DNA from: Hygrophila difformis
Taxonomy: Eukaryota > Streptophyta > Magnoliopsida > Lamiales > Acanthaceae
Direction: 5' to 3'
Length of the DNA: 64,000 nucleotides
Assembly: GCA_030278955.1 (NCBI GenBank)
Contig: JAOANR010000003.1
Span: 19,801,050-19,865,049 of the forward strand
Shown: positions 23,456 through 34,791 of the stretch, in pieces
Layout of the letters: each line of letters begins with the position of its first letter
Position numbering within the stretch: the first letter of the stretch is position 1
Made by a program: the position numbers and the translations under genes
Notes under the pieces: model-generated
Seen by the model: the letters and a program-made list of their open reading frames with translations, nothing else
Database searches by the model: none
Told to the model about the DNA's origin: nothing

Positions 23456-23532
23456 AAAATAAATAAATAAATAAAAAATAAAAAAATAAAAAAATAAAAA
23501 TAAAAATAAATAAATAAACAAATAAATAAAAT

Positions 23533-23580
<48 letters not shown>

Positions 23581-23625
23581 TATAATATATAAAATAAAAA
23601 CAAGCAAATAAAAATAAAATATAAA
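23456..23625. repeat. AAAT/AAT microsatellite at the pararetrovirus edge
   Basis: Runs of AAAT-type units are followed by about 15 AAT units (23535-23575) and a TA-rich tail. It abuts the last viral-type frame. Endogenous caulimovirids in several plants are reported next to AT-rich simple repeats, so this may mark the integration site. Confidence 0.85.
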
Positions 23626-24073
23626 TGCAAGGTACCCAACTCAAAGTTTTGAAAACATTCGTGGGTCTAACCTAAAGAATGAAACTTTTAGGTACTAAAC
23701 TTAAAGTTCCTATTGTTGGAGGGTATATATCTCCAAAAACCCCCTTTTTTTTTTTTTCAGTTTTATGCAAATTGAAGGGATAGAATTTACAAATAATATT
23801 GCGTGTATTGATCTTCTCCCGGTTTCAATTTATTATCAATATCGTTACAACTTTTTATAAATTTTAACGATTGAAAATTTAGCCACTCAAAAATACAAAA
23901 ATTTACTTATGAGTGAATATGCTATGAAAATTTAGTAATCAAATTCAATATCAAAAAAAAAAAAATGGTAGTATAGTATAGTGTATCTCAATTTTATTGA
24001 TCAATAAATTTTTTTTGGGTAAAACAGCCTAAGAAGGCGAGCAAAGAAAAAAGAAAAAAGAAAAATAAGTTAA

Positions 24074-27000
24074 CTAATTGGGACGAGCATAAGCCACTCC
24101 ACTAGCATCTTTCTCAAGAAGATACCGGGTCTCATATGGCGGGAAAGCCCACGTTGTGTAGAAGTCTTCCAAGGAAATGGCTTTCCTAGCTAAACCATCA
24201 GCAACCTGGTTCCCTTCTCTGCAAACGTGACGAAGTACACAACCATCCATAGCCCCCAGCAACTGGCGAACCTCAACAATCATAGGCCACAGAACATGGC
24301 GGGGGTCGGCCACATCCATGACGGAACGAAAAACCTCCGTTGAATCAACATAATACTTATTCACTCCAATGTCGAGCTGCCCAGCCAACAGAAGACAAAA
24401 TCAAAGGGCCAAAAGTTCAACTTCCAGGATATTTCGCCGTCCAGTCTTGCCACTACAAGCGCCAATCCATTGCCCATTCGAAGCTCGAATCACCGCGCCA
24501 AAGCTACTTTTCCACGGATGATCCATAACACACCCATCCGAATGCAAAACCACACCCTCTGACGCATCATCAACCCATTGAATAAGTCGAATACCTCGAT
24601 CAGCGTGACAAGGCATGCCTTTATCCATACAAGAACTCATCCAGGCGGCTTTAAACATAACGCGCCCAGGGTCCAGTCCTTCGCCCCTAAAGACACGAGC
24701 ATTACGCTGGAACCAAGTGACCCATAAGAAGGCAAGGAAGCGCGATCCCCACTTAATCCACGCCCAATGAAACGAGTGACGACTGCTTGACGAATCCAAA
24801 TTATCCAAAATGTCTCGAAAAGAAAAACCCCCTTTCCGCCAAACCTGATCAGCCCAAGTACACTTAAATAAAGCGTACTTCCAGTCTTCGATTTGATCGC
24901 CGCAGATTGTGCATAAAGGCGAGGCCGCAAGTCCTCTTTGGAATCGAAGCTCATTGCATGGGAGAGCATTATGACTGACAAGCCAAATCAAAACGCCAAT
25001 CTTCTCAGGGATGTGAGATTTCCACATCCAAGACCAACCTTCGTCCGAGAGAGAGGACATGCTCAGCCACCTATATCCCAAACGAACACTGTAAGTTCCA
25101 GTTCTGTCTCCTCTCCAGTGAAGCATGTCTGGCACTGTTGCATTAAGATATGGGGCCGGCGAGACAGCAATACTACGCCTTAGATCCTCAGGTATCCATG
25201 AATACACAATATCCAACTTCCACTTTCCATTGTCGACTATATCTTTAACTCGAAGACCTAAGTCATGGACATCAACAAAGGGGATTTGTGTCGACAAGCA
25301 TCTACCTTCCCACCAAGGGGCATACCAAAGGGAGCAAGAACCATCTCCAATGCGCACACTATAAGCATGATCAAAAATACAGCTAACCTTAACCAATGCC
25401 TTCCATACCTTGGTGTCGCGGTAATGATCACGTGGCATCAACCCAGGCGCAATCCCGTTTCTCCCTTAGCACCGCAACCCATAATTTTTGAGGTTTCGTG
25501 ATGAAAGACCAAAGTTTCTTGCCAAGCAAAGATAAATTCATTAGCCGGCATTTCCTAATTCCCAGGCCACCACATCTCTTTGGCCAGGTGATCACTTCCC
25601 TATTAACCAAATGCAAGCCATGACCTTCAGAGCCCTTCCATATCCATCTTCGAACAAGCTTGTCAATTTGATTGCAAACCCCCACAGGGAGCATATGGAC
25701 TTGCATCCCATATACTGGAATAGCATTTAGAACTGACCGGGCCAGAGTTATCCGACCAGCTCTATTTAGCAAAAAAGATGACCAAGTGCTCAATTTGCTT
25801 TGAATCCGTTGAAGCAGGCTGTCGAAATGTGCAATCTTAAGTCGCCCATGAATAATAGAGAAGCCGAGATAGCAACCCAAGCTACCAACTACGAAACACC
25901 AAGCGTATTTTCTAGTAATGCAATGTCAGTAGGCGACACCCGTGGGCTGCAATAAGCATTCGATTTCAATGCATTCATGAAAAGGCCTGAACAAGTACCA
26001 AACCTGTTAAGAACAGACGCCATAGTTGTAATACTATCACCTTCAAGCTCGGCACAGAAAATAAGATCATCCGTAAACATTAAATGAGATATGCCAATAC
26101 CCTCAACACATAATCTTAATGGTTTCCAGGAACCATCCTCTACCGCCTGAAGGATCAATAATTTTTTTTTTTTTGCTGGACAGCCAATAAAGGCTAGGAA
26201 AGCAAAAAAAATAAAATAAAGGAAAGCAACGAAAGCAGGACAACAATCAATCCCTCGGGAACCAAGTGTCGGCCGCATCCGCTGTCAACAAAGGTTTCAG
26301 GGCGTCCGGATGGAACGCCCACGTGGTAAAGAAAACCTCATCATCAGCACCAATCTTCGCCAAGCCATCAGCAACCGCATTGCCCTCTCTCTTTATGTGA
26401 ACAAAGTGACAATTCTGGAATGAATACCTCAGCTCATTGATGCATGCAAGAATTGCCGCCCACCTGTGAGAAGACCTGCACCCTCTCTGTGTGGAGAGAG
26501 CTGCACCGGATGCCATCTGCCACTGGTCACTTCATGTTTAATCGACATCAATAGTCTCTCCATGATGATATTAAACAAATACGGGGAGAGGGGATCCCCT
26601 TGCCGGAGCCCCCCGGCGTGGTTTGAACCCTTCCAATACTTCATCGTTCCAAAGAATGGAAAACATGGGTGATGACACACAGGCCATAATGAGGGGCCGG
26701 ATGGAATCTGTCAATGTCATTTGAACAAGACACTCCTTCAAGAACGGCCAACACACATTATCATACGCTTTCTCCAAGTTAATTTTCACAATAACAGCTT
26801 TAAATGAGGCAGACGGCCGTTGAAGCTTGTAGACTAACTCTTGCAATAAGATAGCATTATCCACAGTGCCTCGTCCTAGGAGGAAGGCGGATTGCAATGG
26901 AGAGATATGCTGAGCCAATAACGGCCGAAGACGATTAACTAGAACTTTATATATGAATTTATACGCCACATTGCAAAGCGTGATAGGCCGGAAATCTCTG

Positions 27001-28557
27001 ATCAAGTTTGGAATGCTTACTTTAGGCCGTAAGCATATATGAGCCTCGGCCAAATGCTGATCGAAGGTCCCTGACTGGAAAGCCTGTTGAACCATGGAAG
27101 TCACTTCCGAACCAATTATGGACCAATATTTAGAGTAAAAGGCAGTCGGGAATCCATCGGGTCCCGGTGCCGCATACGGCTGAAATTAGAGAAGAGCAAG
27201 AAAGACTTCTTGTTGATCCACCGGCCCATCATCGACTGGGCAACCTGCCTCTGCCAACGCCATAAGAGGAGGTACCGTTGAAGCAGCAACTGGAGAGGGC
27301 CCATCCGGAAACAAATTAATATAGAACTCCCTAGCTGCTCCTTTCAAGATAGTCTGATCCATGCACCAGTGACTATCCGACAAGAGAAGACTGCCTATGG
27401 TGGTGAAACTTCACTTGAGCATGGAAATATTTCGTGTTCCGATCCCCAAGTCGAACCTAATCATCACGCGCCCTTTGAAACCAAAATAGCTCTTCTTGCA
27501 AAAGAATGTCATTGTAATCTTGTTGTAGCTTGCGTTCCAATCCAATAAGACGGATAGAGTCCACATTAACCAAACATCTATCCAGCCCTGATAGCCTCCT
27601 TAACAGCTTTTTCTTTCGATTACGCATTCTCCTCACCTCTGCATGGCAATGATCCAGAGAGAGGCCCTTTAGCCGATTTAATTTGGATGTAAGGGCTCAG
27701 ACGGCTGACTCCAAGCCTCCTGCACAAGATTACCATAGGCAGTCCCCCGACTCCAAATTGCCTCCCACCTGAAGGGGCGGGAAGAGTGATGAAGAAACCC
27801 CTTCTCCACATTTCATAAGCAATGGCGCATGATCAGAAGCCAGTCGAGGTACCACATGCACGTGGCTGTTAGGGAACAAATCCAGCCAGGCTAGATTTGC
27901 CAGACCCCGGTCCAGACTTTTCTTCAGAAGAACAGTAGGGTTCGACGGACAAACCCATGTGAAAGACGCCCCCTCCGTCCGGATAGGAAAGAGGCCACAT
28001 TCTCCCATACAATTACCAAATAATTCAGCCATGCCAGACAAGAAAACCCCCCCGAGCTCCTCTGAAGATAAGACAACTTCATTCCAGTCGCCAATCAAGA
28101 ACCAAGGTCCCATAATGCGGCTGCTGAGCCCCCTTAAATACTCCCAATTAGCTTGGCGCCTGAAGAAATCCGGATAGGCATAAACTGCAGTGGCCATCCA
28201 CTTAATTGCATCATGACTAACTTCAATAGTGACGAAACGATCCATAGTTTCGAAAGAATTGACATTCACAGAAAGCCCAGACCGACTTAGAACCCACACA
28301 CCGCCTGCACGCCCCACTGCTTCCTGAATAACAATCGGGATGTACCCACGACCATAAACGAAATTCCTAATACGATCAAAAGGACCTTGGGGTTCATATA
28401 TGAACACCAGAGAGGGCTTGTGCAACCTTAACACATCAGACAGAGTCCGTTTCGCGTGGGCATTCATGATCCCACGGACATTCCAAGCTAGAATAGAGAA
28501 ATCCGCAAATAACGACATGGAAAACTTAACCGGGAGGTTATGTAACCGGATAACCAT
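24074..28557 (-). pseudogene. LINE ORF2: endonuclease-RT-RNase H, multiply broken
   Basis: Endonuclease (27730-28557): ILAWNVRGI, FIYEPQG, FLIGDWNEV, LASDHAPLL. RT (26571-27104 and beyond): FRPITLCNVAYKFIYKVLVNRL, QSAFLLGRG, then GLRQGDPLSPYLF, an inserted LINE fragment, and after it HLMFTDDLIF, where the usual YADD-type box reads FTDD. Then the zf-RVT-like region (SPLCTICG) at 24401-25441 and RNase H with VVLHSDGCV, ending CREGNQVADGLARKA (24074-24388). Stops and frame changes lie between 27100 and 27730, near 25885, near 25440 and near 24395. Plant L1 ORF2 proteins with a C-terminal RNase H have this order. Confidence 0.9.
26161..26546 (-). mobile_element. 5'-truncated LINE nested in the RT of the larger LINE
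   Basis: The fragment encodes only the end of an L1-type RNase H (FVHIKREGNAVADGLAKIGA, 26247-26516) plus 3' untranslated sequence and an A-tail (T run at 26162-26173). A 7-bp direct repeat, ATCAATA, flanks it (26154-26160 and 26547-26553). The host LINE's RT reads into the insertion and resumes after it in a matching position, so this is a later insertion. Its 3' untranslated part resembles that of the host LINE, so both may be from one family. Confidence 0.75.
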
Positions 28558-28579
28558 AAACTAGCTCCTCCCGTGTAAA

Positions 28580-30217
28580 TTACGGGACGCTGGAGGTACC
28601 GTCATTCTCTTGCACAGCCAATGCTGCTTCAGACGCCTGAACATCCATATCAACACCGGATACAGCTGAAGGCAGAACCACTACAGGCATGGAATCTGCC
28701 GCCGATTCCTCATCCGCAGCCAAGATATCCTGGATGGATTCTAGGGCTCCCCATTCTTTCGTAAGGCCACCCCTAGGAGTCGATTTCACGACACCCGATC
28801 CCGACGCAATACTAAGCCTCCTAAAAGCCTTAGTGCGCCTCCCAGCATGCAAATTTCCCTTACCTTTCCCCGAAGAGGCACCTACGGCTGGATTAGTGAA
28901 ATTCACCTTCGACAGTGACACAGCGAACGAGGACCCGCGGCCTACAAGTTTCTCCAGCGTAAGCACAGGCTCCTTAGGAATAATGGCAGTCTGCCCCTCC
29001 TCAATAGTAGATAACTTATCCGGCCCAGATGCCTCATCCTCTGTGGCCATAAGGTTGTCAGGCCCATTAACTGCGGTCAACACTAAACTCTGTTTATGGG
29101 GCCCATGCCCAGTAGAACTTCCCTTAGGGGGCCTAGTGTTTGAATTCTTCCTAGGTCTACGCCTGGATACCACCATCCACTCCCCAATACCCAATTCCTC
29201 AGGGGTACACTCTACTAACTTCTGTAACCCCGCACCAGCCACGACTGGAGCTTCATGCGTAACTGCCTCCTGCACGATCTCCTTGAGTTTTGCGGTAGAC
29301 CTCTCCCTGTGATCAAGAACCACCTCCGTAACCGCCTCCTTGCCGGCCCTGGATGGAGTCGCCGACGAAGAGTTTGCAGGCCGAGGTGACGCCGATTTGC
29401 CACACGCCCTTTGGAGGTGGCCAAACCTACCACATCTCATGCAAACCATGTGGAGCCCTTCATAAGCGACATGGACAATTTGGCCTTCCACGTCAACCAT
29501 ACCCAACAATGGCTCATCCATATTCAATTCGACACACGCCCGCGCATACCTTCCTCGGCTGAGTGCGAGAGTGTTGACATCAAACTTGAGCGGGGCGCCG
29601 AGCGCCGCCGCAATGACCCACAAATAATCCTCCTTATAGAAAGCCTGGCAGAGAGTCGGAAATCTAACCCACGCTTGAACGGTATTGAACTTCGACGTTT
29701 TGGGATTAAAATCCTTAGTCCATCGCTGTACGGAAAGTACATGGTCAAACACCAACCATGGGCCTTCCGTAAGTACCTTTTCTCTGTCAGCCTCCAATGA
29801 AAACTTCACCCTAAAACACCCGAAACCAGTATCCATCAGGTCAAAAGAGCTCGAGAGCTTCCAAGCTTTAGTCAATCTTTCCTTCAGAACCATAAACCCA
29901 ACCGAGATGCCCAGAGGTTTTACAATGAGCGTATCATGCCAGGGACCATATGCATTTTCAAACACAGATGGTGCAAATCGAATCTTCGGACAACGGCTAT
30001 TAGCACCACTGCGATCAATAGTTGCAAGGTTTTCCTTCAGTAAATCACACAGAGGGGTCTTCGCAGCCCCTGTAGAAGCAGAACCAGCGAGGATAGCATC
30101 TTTGAAGGATTCCGGCAAACCAACTGGAGATGTAGGAGAAGAAGGAGCAGGGTCCGGAGGACGTACGAGAGCATTCGCAGAGGAATCCATTTCTCCCATG
30201 AAGAAGATTGGTAACAA
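28580..30217 (-). CDS. LINE ORF1, nucleic-acid-binding protein
   Basis: 545 codons without a break; a second Met (MDSSANALV) nine residues on may be the real start. An N-terminal DUF4283-type region (AWKLSSSFDLMDTGFGCFRVKF, with EGPWLVFDHVLSVQRW) is typical of plant L1 ORF1. A CCHC zinc knuckle, CMRCGRFGHLQRAC, follows near residue 260. The C-terminal half is low-complexity and Ser/Pro-rich. The protein should coat the element RNA. It ends about 20 bp before ORF2. An open ORF1 in an otherwise broken element suggests a fairly recent insertion or chance. Confidence 0.85.
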   Translation of the reverse strand: MLPIFFMGEMDSSANALVRPPDPAPSSPTSPVGLPESFKDAILAGSASTGAAKTPLCDLLKENLATIDRSGANSRCPKIRFAPSVFENAYGPWHDTLIVKPLGISVGFMVLKERLTKAWKLSSSFDLMDTGFGCFRVKFSLEADREKVLTEGPWLVFDHVLSVQRWTKDFNPKTSKFNTVQAWVRFPTLCQAFYKEDYLWVIAAALGAPLKFDVNTLALSRGRYARACVELNMDEPLLGMVDVEGQIVHVAYEGLHMVCMRCGRFGHLQRACGKSASPRPANSSSATPSRAGKEAVTEVVLDHRERSTAKLKEIVQEAVTHEAPVVAGAGLQKLVECTPEELGIGEWMVVSRRRPRKNSNTRPPKGSSTGHGPHKQSLVLTAVNGPDNLMATEDEASGPDKLSTIEEGQTAIIPKEPVLTLEKLVGRGSSFAVSLSKVNFTNPAVGASSGKGKGNLHAGRRTKAFRRLSIASGSGVVKSTPRGGLTKEWGALESIQDILAADEESAADSMPVVVLPSAVSGVDMDVQASEAALAVQENDGTSSVP

Positions 30218-30356
30218 TAATAGGAATCAATAAATTTTTTTGGAGTCACTAATATTTATTGATAAATAAATATCAATAAATAAATTTATTTATTGATAAA
30301 TAAATTGAAATAAAGGAGTAACATGACAAATGGGGTCTAATTAACTGCAAGAGGAT

Positions 30357-30870
30357 TAGAACTGTAAACGAGCCGAACCGAACCGAGCTTCAAGTGTTTG
30401 AGCTCTGTTCATTAAGCTTAACGAACGAACATGAACCGAGTCAAAAATCTTAACGAGTCAATTTTCATGTTTGAGCTCTGTTCGTTTAACCTTACGAACG
30501 AGCTAATAACGAACGAACACGAGCCTAGTCGAGCTCAGTTAACGAACCATTTATTTTATTAATAAATTTATTTATTTTAGAATTAAATTAGGTATGAAAA
30601 TATAATGTATATTGTAATATAATTTATGAGAGAAATGTGAAATTAATAAAAATGAAAAATGGAAAGAACAACTAGATAAAATTTTTATTTTTTATAATAT
30701 ATATTCCATTAAAAAGAATTCCGAACTGTTCACGAACTTAACGAACGAACACACAAACCAAATTATGTGTTTGAGCTCGGTTCGTTTAATTTACCGAACG
30801 AGCTGTTAACGAACGAACACGAATCGAAATGAGCTTAGCTCACGAACTGTTTGTTCTATTTACAGCTCTA
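30357..30870. mobile_element. Non-autonomous hAT-type element (514 bp)
   Basis: An exact 8-bp direct repeat AAGAGGAT (30349-30356 and 30871-30878) flanks terminal inverted repeats TAGAACTGTAAACG and its counterpart ending TTTACAGCTCTA. The 8-bp target duplication and TAGAGCTGTAAA-type ends are hAT features. Both subterminal arms are rich in CGAAC/GAGC words in opposite orientation. No transposase frame. Confidence 0.88.
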
Positions 30871-30878
30871 AAGAGGAT

Positions 30879-32890
30879 AAAGCAATGGGGTTTAAGCGTA
30901 GAGATAAAGCAACGGGGCCTAATTAATTAATATCAGTGAATTTTAGGAGTTAAAGTTGGTAAATAATAAAATTCTTATATTTCAAAAGTTTATCTTATTT
31001 GAGTAACGAATTAATTAAAAATTTAAGGAAGCTATTGAATATTGATAAGGCAATGGGGTCTAATTAAATATACAGGGATAAAGCAATGGGGCTTAGGCTA
31101 ATAATTGCTAGTAGTGCATTTCAATTTTCAGGATTATTATTATAGAGTAGTATTTAAATTTAATTTATGTGGTAACTGTTAAGTAATCCACCATTGCAAT
31201 CAAATTAAAATTTCAATAAAAAAAAAAAATCAGTTGTAAATACACTAGTTAGTCGAGTATCAAGATTTCATTGGTATTTCAAGTATTTCTCGATTGCATC
31301 GCAATCTCAACCATATTTCAAGTAACCGTTGGTCGCAGCCAAATCCGCCATACTCAGTACCACTCCGGAGCCTCGAGAAACCCATACGGATACTCCCGAG
31401 AGTGTAGGCCCTAAATATCTCGCCGTTTTGGCATAATTTCTCATAACATTCACTCTCGTCCGTTTAGGCACGAAGCGAAAAGCTAGGGGGGCACCCTGCA
31501 GAGCACTCACCCCCTAATAGGTCACTCTCGTCCGTCTAGGCACGAAGCGAAAAGCTAGAGGGGCACCCTATGGAGCACTCACCCCCTATGTAGGAAGCTC
31601 AATCTAGTCGTAAAGGGATTTTGAAAAGCGTTATTTTTATTTTTCAAAAGAAGTTTCGCTTGTACGTTTAGAAAAGACCAATTTCACAAGTTTCGCAATT
31701 TCCTCAAACCATAGGTTTCATATGGTCGCTCACCGCGCCATTCTCATTTAAAAATTCATTTCAATGTAGAAAAATCAAAAATTTCTACAGTAGCTCAAAA
31801 ATACTGTAACAAACAAGTTTCATGTTTTAACTTTTTCAATCCGAGGTAAGGAAACGAGTCAAAAGTTTTATTTGTACAAAGACATAAATCTGTCAGAATT
31901 GAGAATGTAGCAAATTTCAAAGATCCGATTTTTAACTTATCAAATGAACTCCAATCTTTATAAAATTTTACAGAGGTATTCATGACTCATAGATCTATAA
32001 ATTTCATGTTCAGCTCAAGTCCTAATTCGGCCTAGATCTAGTGTCAAAATAGCCAAGAAATTCAAAAACTAAATCTGTCACCATTTCAAGATCCGATTTT
32101 GTAGCAGGTTCATCCGGGTCGGATTTCAGGCAACAAAACTTAACGAAAAATTATGAAATTTTTACACAACATAGATCAGAGTCTAGGAACACTTTTTATG
32201 TTTTGAGTTTTTCCATTTGAGCATGTTTAAGGGTCTGAAAAATTCGAGTCTCTAACGCTGCGCGTGTGAAATTCCATTTTGACACATTTTATGGGGTTTC
32301 TTGTTAGATCTTTATGTTCGGGTTATATTTTAGCCACCATCAACCGTAAGTAAGGATCAACTTACTTGAAACGGTTCTCCGGCTCTCTTAATTCGAAGTC
32401 GTGGCCTCCGCGTTCTATTTATGGATGCTATATGTATTGGGGAGGAGGAATATGAATTGTATTTTTGTAACATCGTTACACATGGAGTATTTGGTAGAGA
32501 TAATGTTTTATGGACACGGGGCGGGTTCATGGTATAGGAATCAAATACATGAGAATATATAAAAGTAATGAAATAATAAATTAAGAAATAAGAAAAGTAT
32601 AGGAAAAAATTATGAAATACTACTACTTTTAAAAATATGATAATGTGTTTGAAAATATTTTTGCTCAAACTTAATATTAACCGGACATATTTCAGAAATT
32701 AGGTTCAATATCATTTGCATCCCATTCTTGATTGGAAATGAGATATGATATTATTAAGACTATTATGTGGTAACACAATTTATTAATTTATCTTAGTGGC
32801 TTAAGCGCCTGTTTGGATATATATATTTTTTTAACTTTCACTTTTTAAAAATAAACATATTAAAACAAGTGATTAAGTGTACGAGAACAA
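30879..32890. repeat. Repeat-like region, possible LTR fragment
   Basis: No coding sequence recognised. A roughly 74-bp unit (ctctcgtccgt, gcacgaagcgaaaagcta, gcactcaccccct) is present twice in tandem at about 31451-31524 and 31525-31598, with a few differences. The following sequence to about 32400 looks like transcribed non-coding retrotransposon DNA (LTR or leader) on the minus strand, but I see no LTR ends, primer site or domains, so this stays tentative. Confidence 0.3.
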
Positions 32891-32896
32891 ATATTC

Positions 32897-32990
32897 ATTT
32901 ACCAAAAGCAGCTTGAGTGGATTTAGGTTCTAGTCGCTTAAGCAAGATCTCAGGTTCAAGCATTGTGTATGAAAAAAAAAACATGTTGAT
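32897..32990 (+). mobile_element. Possible degenerate tRNA-derived SINE
   Basis: A box-A-like word (AGCTTGAGTGG) is followed about 40 bp later by a box-B-like word (GGTTCAAGC), then an A run (32971-32981). This resembles the tRNA-related head of plant SINEs, but there is no clear target duplication and the boxes are imperfect. Confidence 0.35.
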
Positions 32991-33151
32991 GAGTCCTGAC
33001 ATTAGAAAGATTAGTCGATAAGACATCCCTTTTTGATGAGTGACGAAATTACGGTGAAATTGGAAAAGGTTGGTACGACGGAAGGGACTGAAGGGACTGT
33101 AGAAGAAAAAAAAAAGGAGAAAAAACTATGTTAGATTTTTTACTAAAACAT

Positions 33152-33324
33152 TTTTTTGGAGGAGCTATTGAAGGCCTGGAAAGGAGTGGTGAGAGCCCAT
33201 GCCACACAATGACAGAAATTACAAAGGGGAATAAAAGGGAGGGATAGGGGGCCGGTGGGATCGAACCTCCAACCTTCCATTGGAAGCCTAGGGACTTAAC
33301 CACTTGGGCTAAGTCTTCATCCCC
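33152..33324 (-). mobile_element. tRNA-derived SINE (173 bp)
   Basis: On the minus strand the element starts GGGGATGAAGACTTAGCCC, with pol III box A TTAGCCCAAGTGG and box B GGTTCGATCCC at tRNA-like spacing, then an unrelated body and a short A-rich tail. An 11-bp direct repeat with one mismatch, TACTAAAACAT (33141-33151) and TACTAAGACAT (33325-33335), bounds it. It is not a tRNA gene: an acceptor stem is lacking and the body continues past the B box. Confidence 0.8.
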
Positions 33325-33370
33325 TACTAAGACATATTGAGTATATATATGTATATATATAATAAAGTAT

Positions 33371-33572
33371 AACGGGTGATGGATGATTTGGATAGTGGGT
33401 TGGTGATGGATCAGGTGGTGGATTAAATGAGCCTAAATCCATATTCAGCCCGATCTGTCACCGGATCCACCCATCACCCTATAAGAATCCACCATTTATC
33501 GGCTTTTCATCCATTTCGTCTGGTCGGATAGGTCGGGTTTTAGGCGGGTGCGGGTAAAATTGCCATCCCTAG
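33371..33572. mobile_element. Possible hAT-like element remnant
   Basis: The right side ends AAAATTGCCATCCCTA, whose complement TAGGGATGGCAATTTTACCC is the end of a very common plant repeat. Internal words about GGGTGATGG and CCACCCATCACCC form an inverted pair. The left end is not defined and no target duplication is seen. Confidence 0.35.
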
Positions 33573-34205
33573 CAGCAACCTCGCTAAAAGCATAAGAAGT
33601 TGCATAAAAAGAAATCAAACTGTGTCATTAATCACAAAATCTTTTATTTTGATTTGTGTCATTAAAAACATCACACGATAATTTTTTATAACATGGGTCT
33701 TCCATTTTTAGATACATTTGATTATGTGTTCATATAGGTTATGTGTGGCTGGTTTAATAACATATACTTTCATTTTCTAATTCAGTGATTATGTGTTCAT
33801 ATAGATTGAGCAATAAATTTTTAACAACTTTTAAATAATGTAGAGTAATAACACAATTCACATTATGACTTGTCAATTTGTTTTTAACATGTAATAGAGA
33901 TAGATATGTAACTAAAGTTTGGTATATATAGAATTTTCAAAAATCATACATATATTGGAATAGAAGATAAAATAGAATTAGTAGCTTCATTACTATTTTA
34001 AATCACTTGTTGTAATAAAAATATTTGATCTCGACAAGGATTCTACCAAAGTTCTATAGACAGAAACCATCTATACTATCTTTAAAAATTTAAATTTTTC
34101 TAAAAGGATTCACATTCATAGGGTTTGAATGAACCATCATGAGTCATGACCAACTATTACTTCATTCGCAACCCTTTAACTTCTTCGATTCTTTTTATCC
34201 CTTTA

Positions 34206-34215
<10 letters not shown>

Positions 34216-34246
<31 letters not shown>
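34216..34246. repeat. (TA)n microsatellite
   Basis: About 15 TA units. A second, shorter TA run lies at 34535-34552. No gene is visible in 33573-34791. Confidence 0.9.
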
Positions 34247-34248
<2 letters not shown>

Positions 34249-34791
34249 TCAGCCATGTATATATGGTCATACATTGTCTTGTAAATTGGTGTATGTTACA
34301 TGTTTGTTATTATTCATCAACTTGCGTCCTCTTCATACTCTTTCTTGAATGGAATATACATAAGAAGAGATGATGGATTTTATTAGCAGCAATGGATAGA
34401 TATATATCTTGTAAGGCAAGAGTAGGTGAGTGGTAATGGTGATCATATCCTTCATCCCCCGAAAGCCAAAACACAATTAATATTGTATATTTGTATCTTA
34501 TATATGTTTGTATGATGAAAAGTATTGCAATAAATATATATATATATATATTTATTGGGCTGTGAGTGTGATGCCATTATCCACCGTGGATACATGTAAT
34601 AGCTTGTGGCCAGTGGGATTGGGATTTTAACCAATTAATTAATCTACCATGCCTAATACATGTGCCGCCGCTTGTTTCATGTTTTTGGTTTTGATTCAAT
34701 CACTCAGATCTTTGCGTGTTTATATCATGACATATTAATTTTGAGTTAGCAAACATTTTGTCCCTTAGCTTGTTTTAAACGGTAGTATTAA

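Larger units (their letters stand above)
12350..23460 (+). other. Endogenous plant pararetrovirus (Caulimoviridae)
   Basis: A long block with a strongly A-rich coding strand carries, in order, a tRNA-Met-type primer site, small frames, coiled-coil frames, a movement-like protein, a coat/zinc-finger/protease/RT/RNase H polyprotein, a transactivator-like frame, a TATA promoter with a downstream AATAAA, and more small frames. RT upstream of RNase H, with no integrase and no LTRs, points to Caulimoviridae and not a retrotransposon. Several stops, a frameshift, an RT deletion and a tandem duplication show it is a defective fossil. Both edges are approximate. The genus cannot be fixed by eye: the fused coat-to-RNase H frame plus a separate transactivator-like frame recalls cavemo- and solendovirus-like groups, but the extra small frames do not match a layout I know. 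Confidence 0.92.
24016..30225 (-). mobile_element. L1-type LINE retrotransposon, near full length, decayed
   Basis: The element runs on the minus strand: ORF1, endonuclease, RT, zinc-finger-like RT tail, RNase H, then a short A-tail. A 16-bp direct repeat, ATCAATAAATTTTTTT, lies at 24000-24015 and 30226-30241, exactly bounding the element and marking a single target-primed insertion. The A-tail merges with the T-rich target, so the 3' edge is uncertain by a few bases. The very short 5' leader suggests a near-complete or slightly truncated 5' end. A second, short LINE copy sits inside its RT (26161-26546). Confidence 0.9.

Noticed and set aside
28689..30233. Long plus-strand frames opposite LINE ORF1
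   Set aside because: They are shadows of the ORF1 coding strand; the CCHC knuckle and DUF4283-type motifs are on the minus strand.
33257..33324. A tRNA gene on the minus strand
   Set aside because: Boxes A and B are present but the acceptor stem is not, and the sequence continues into a SINE body with target duplications.
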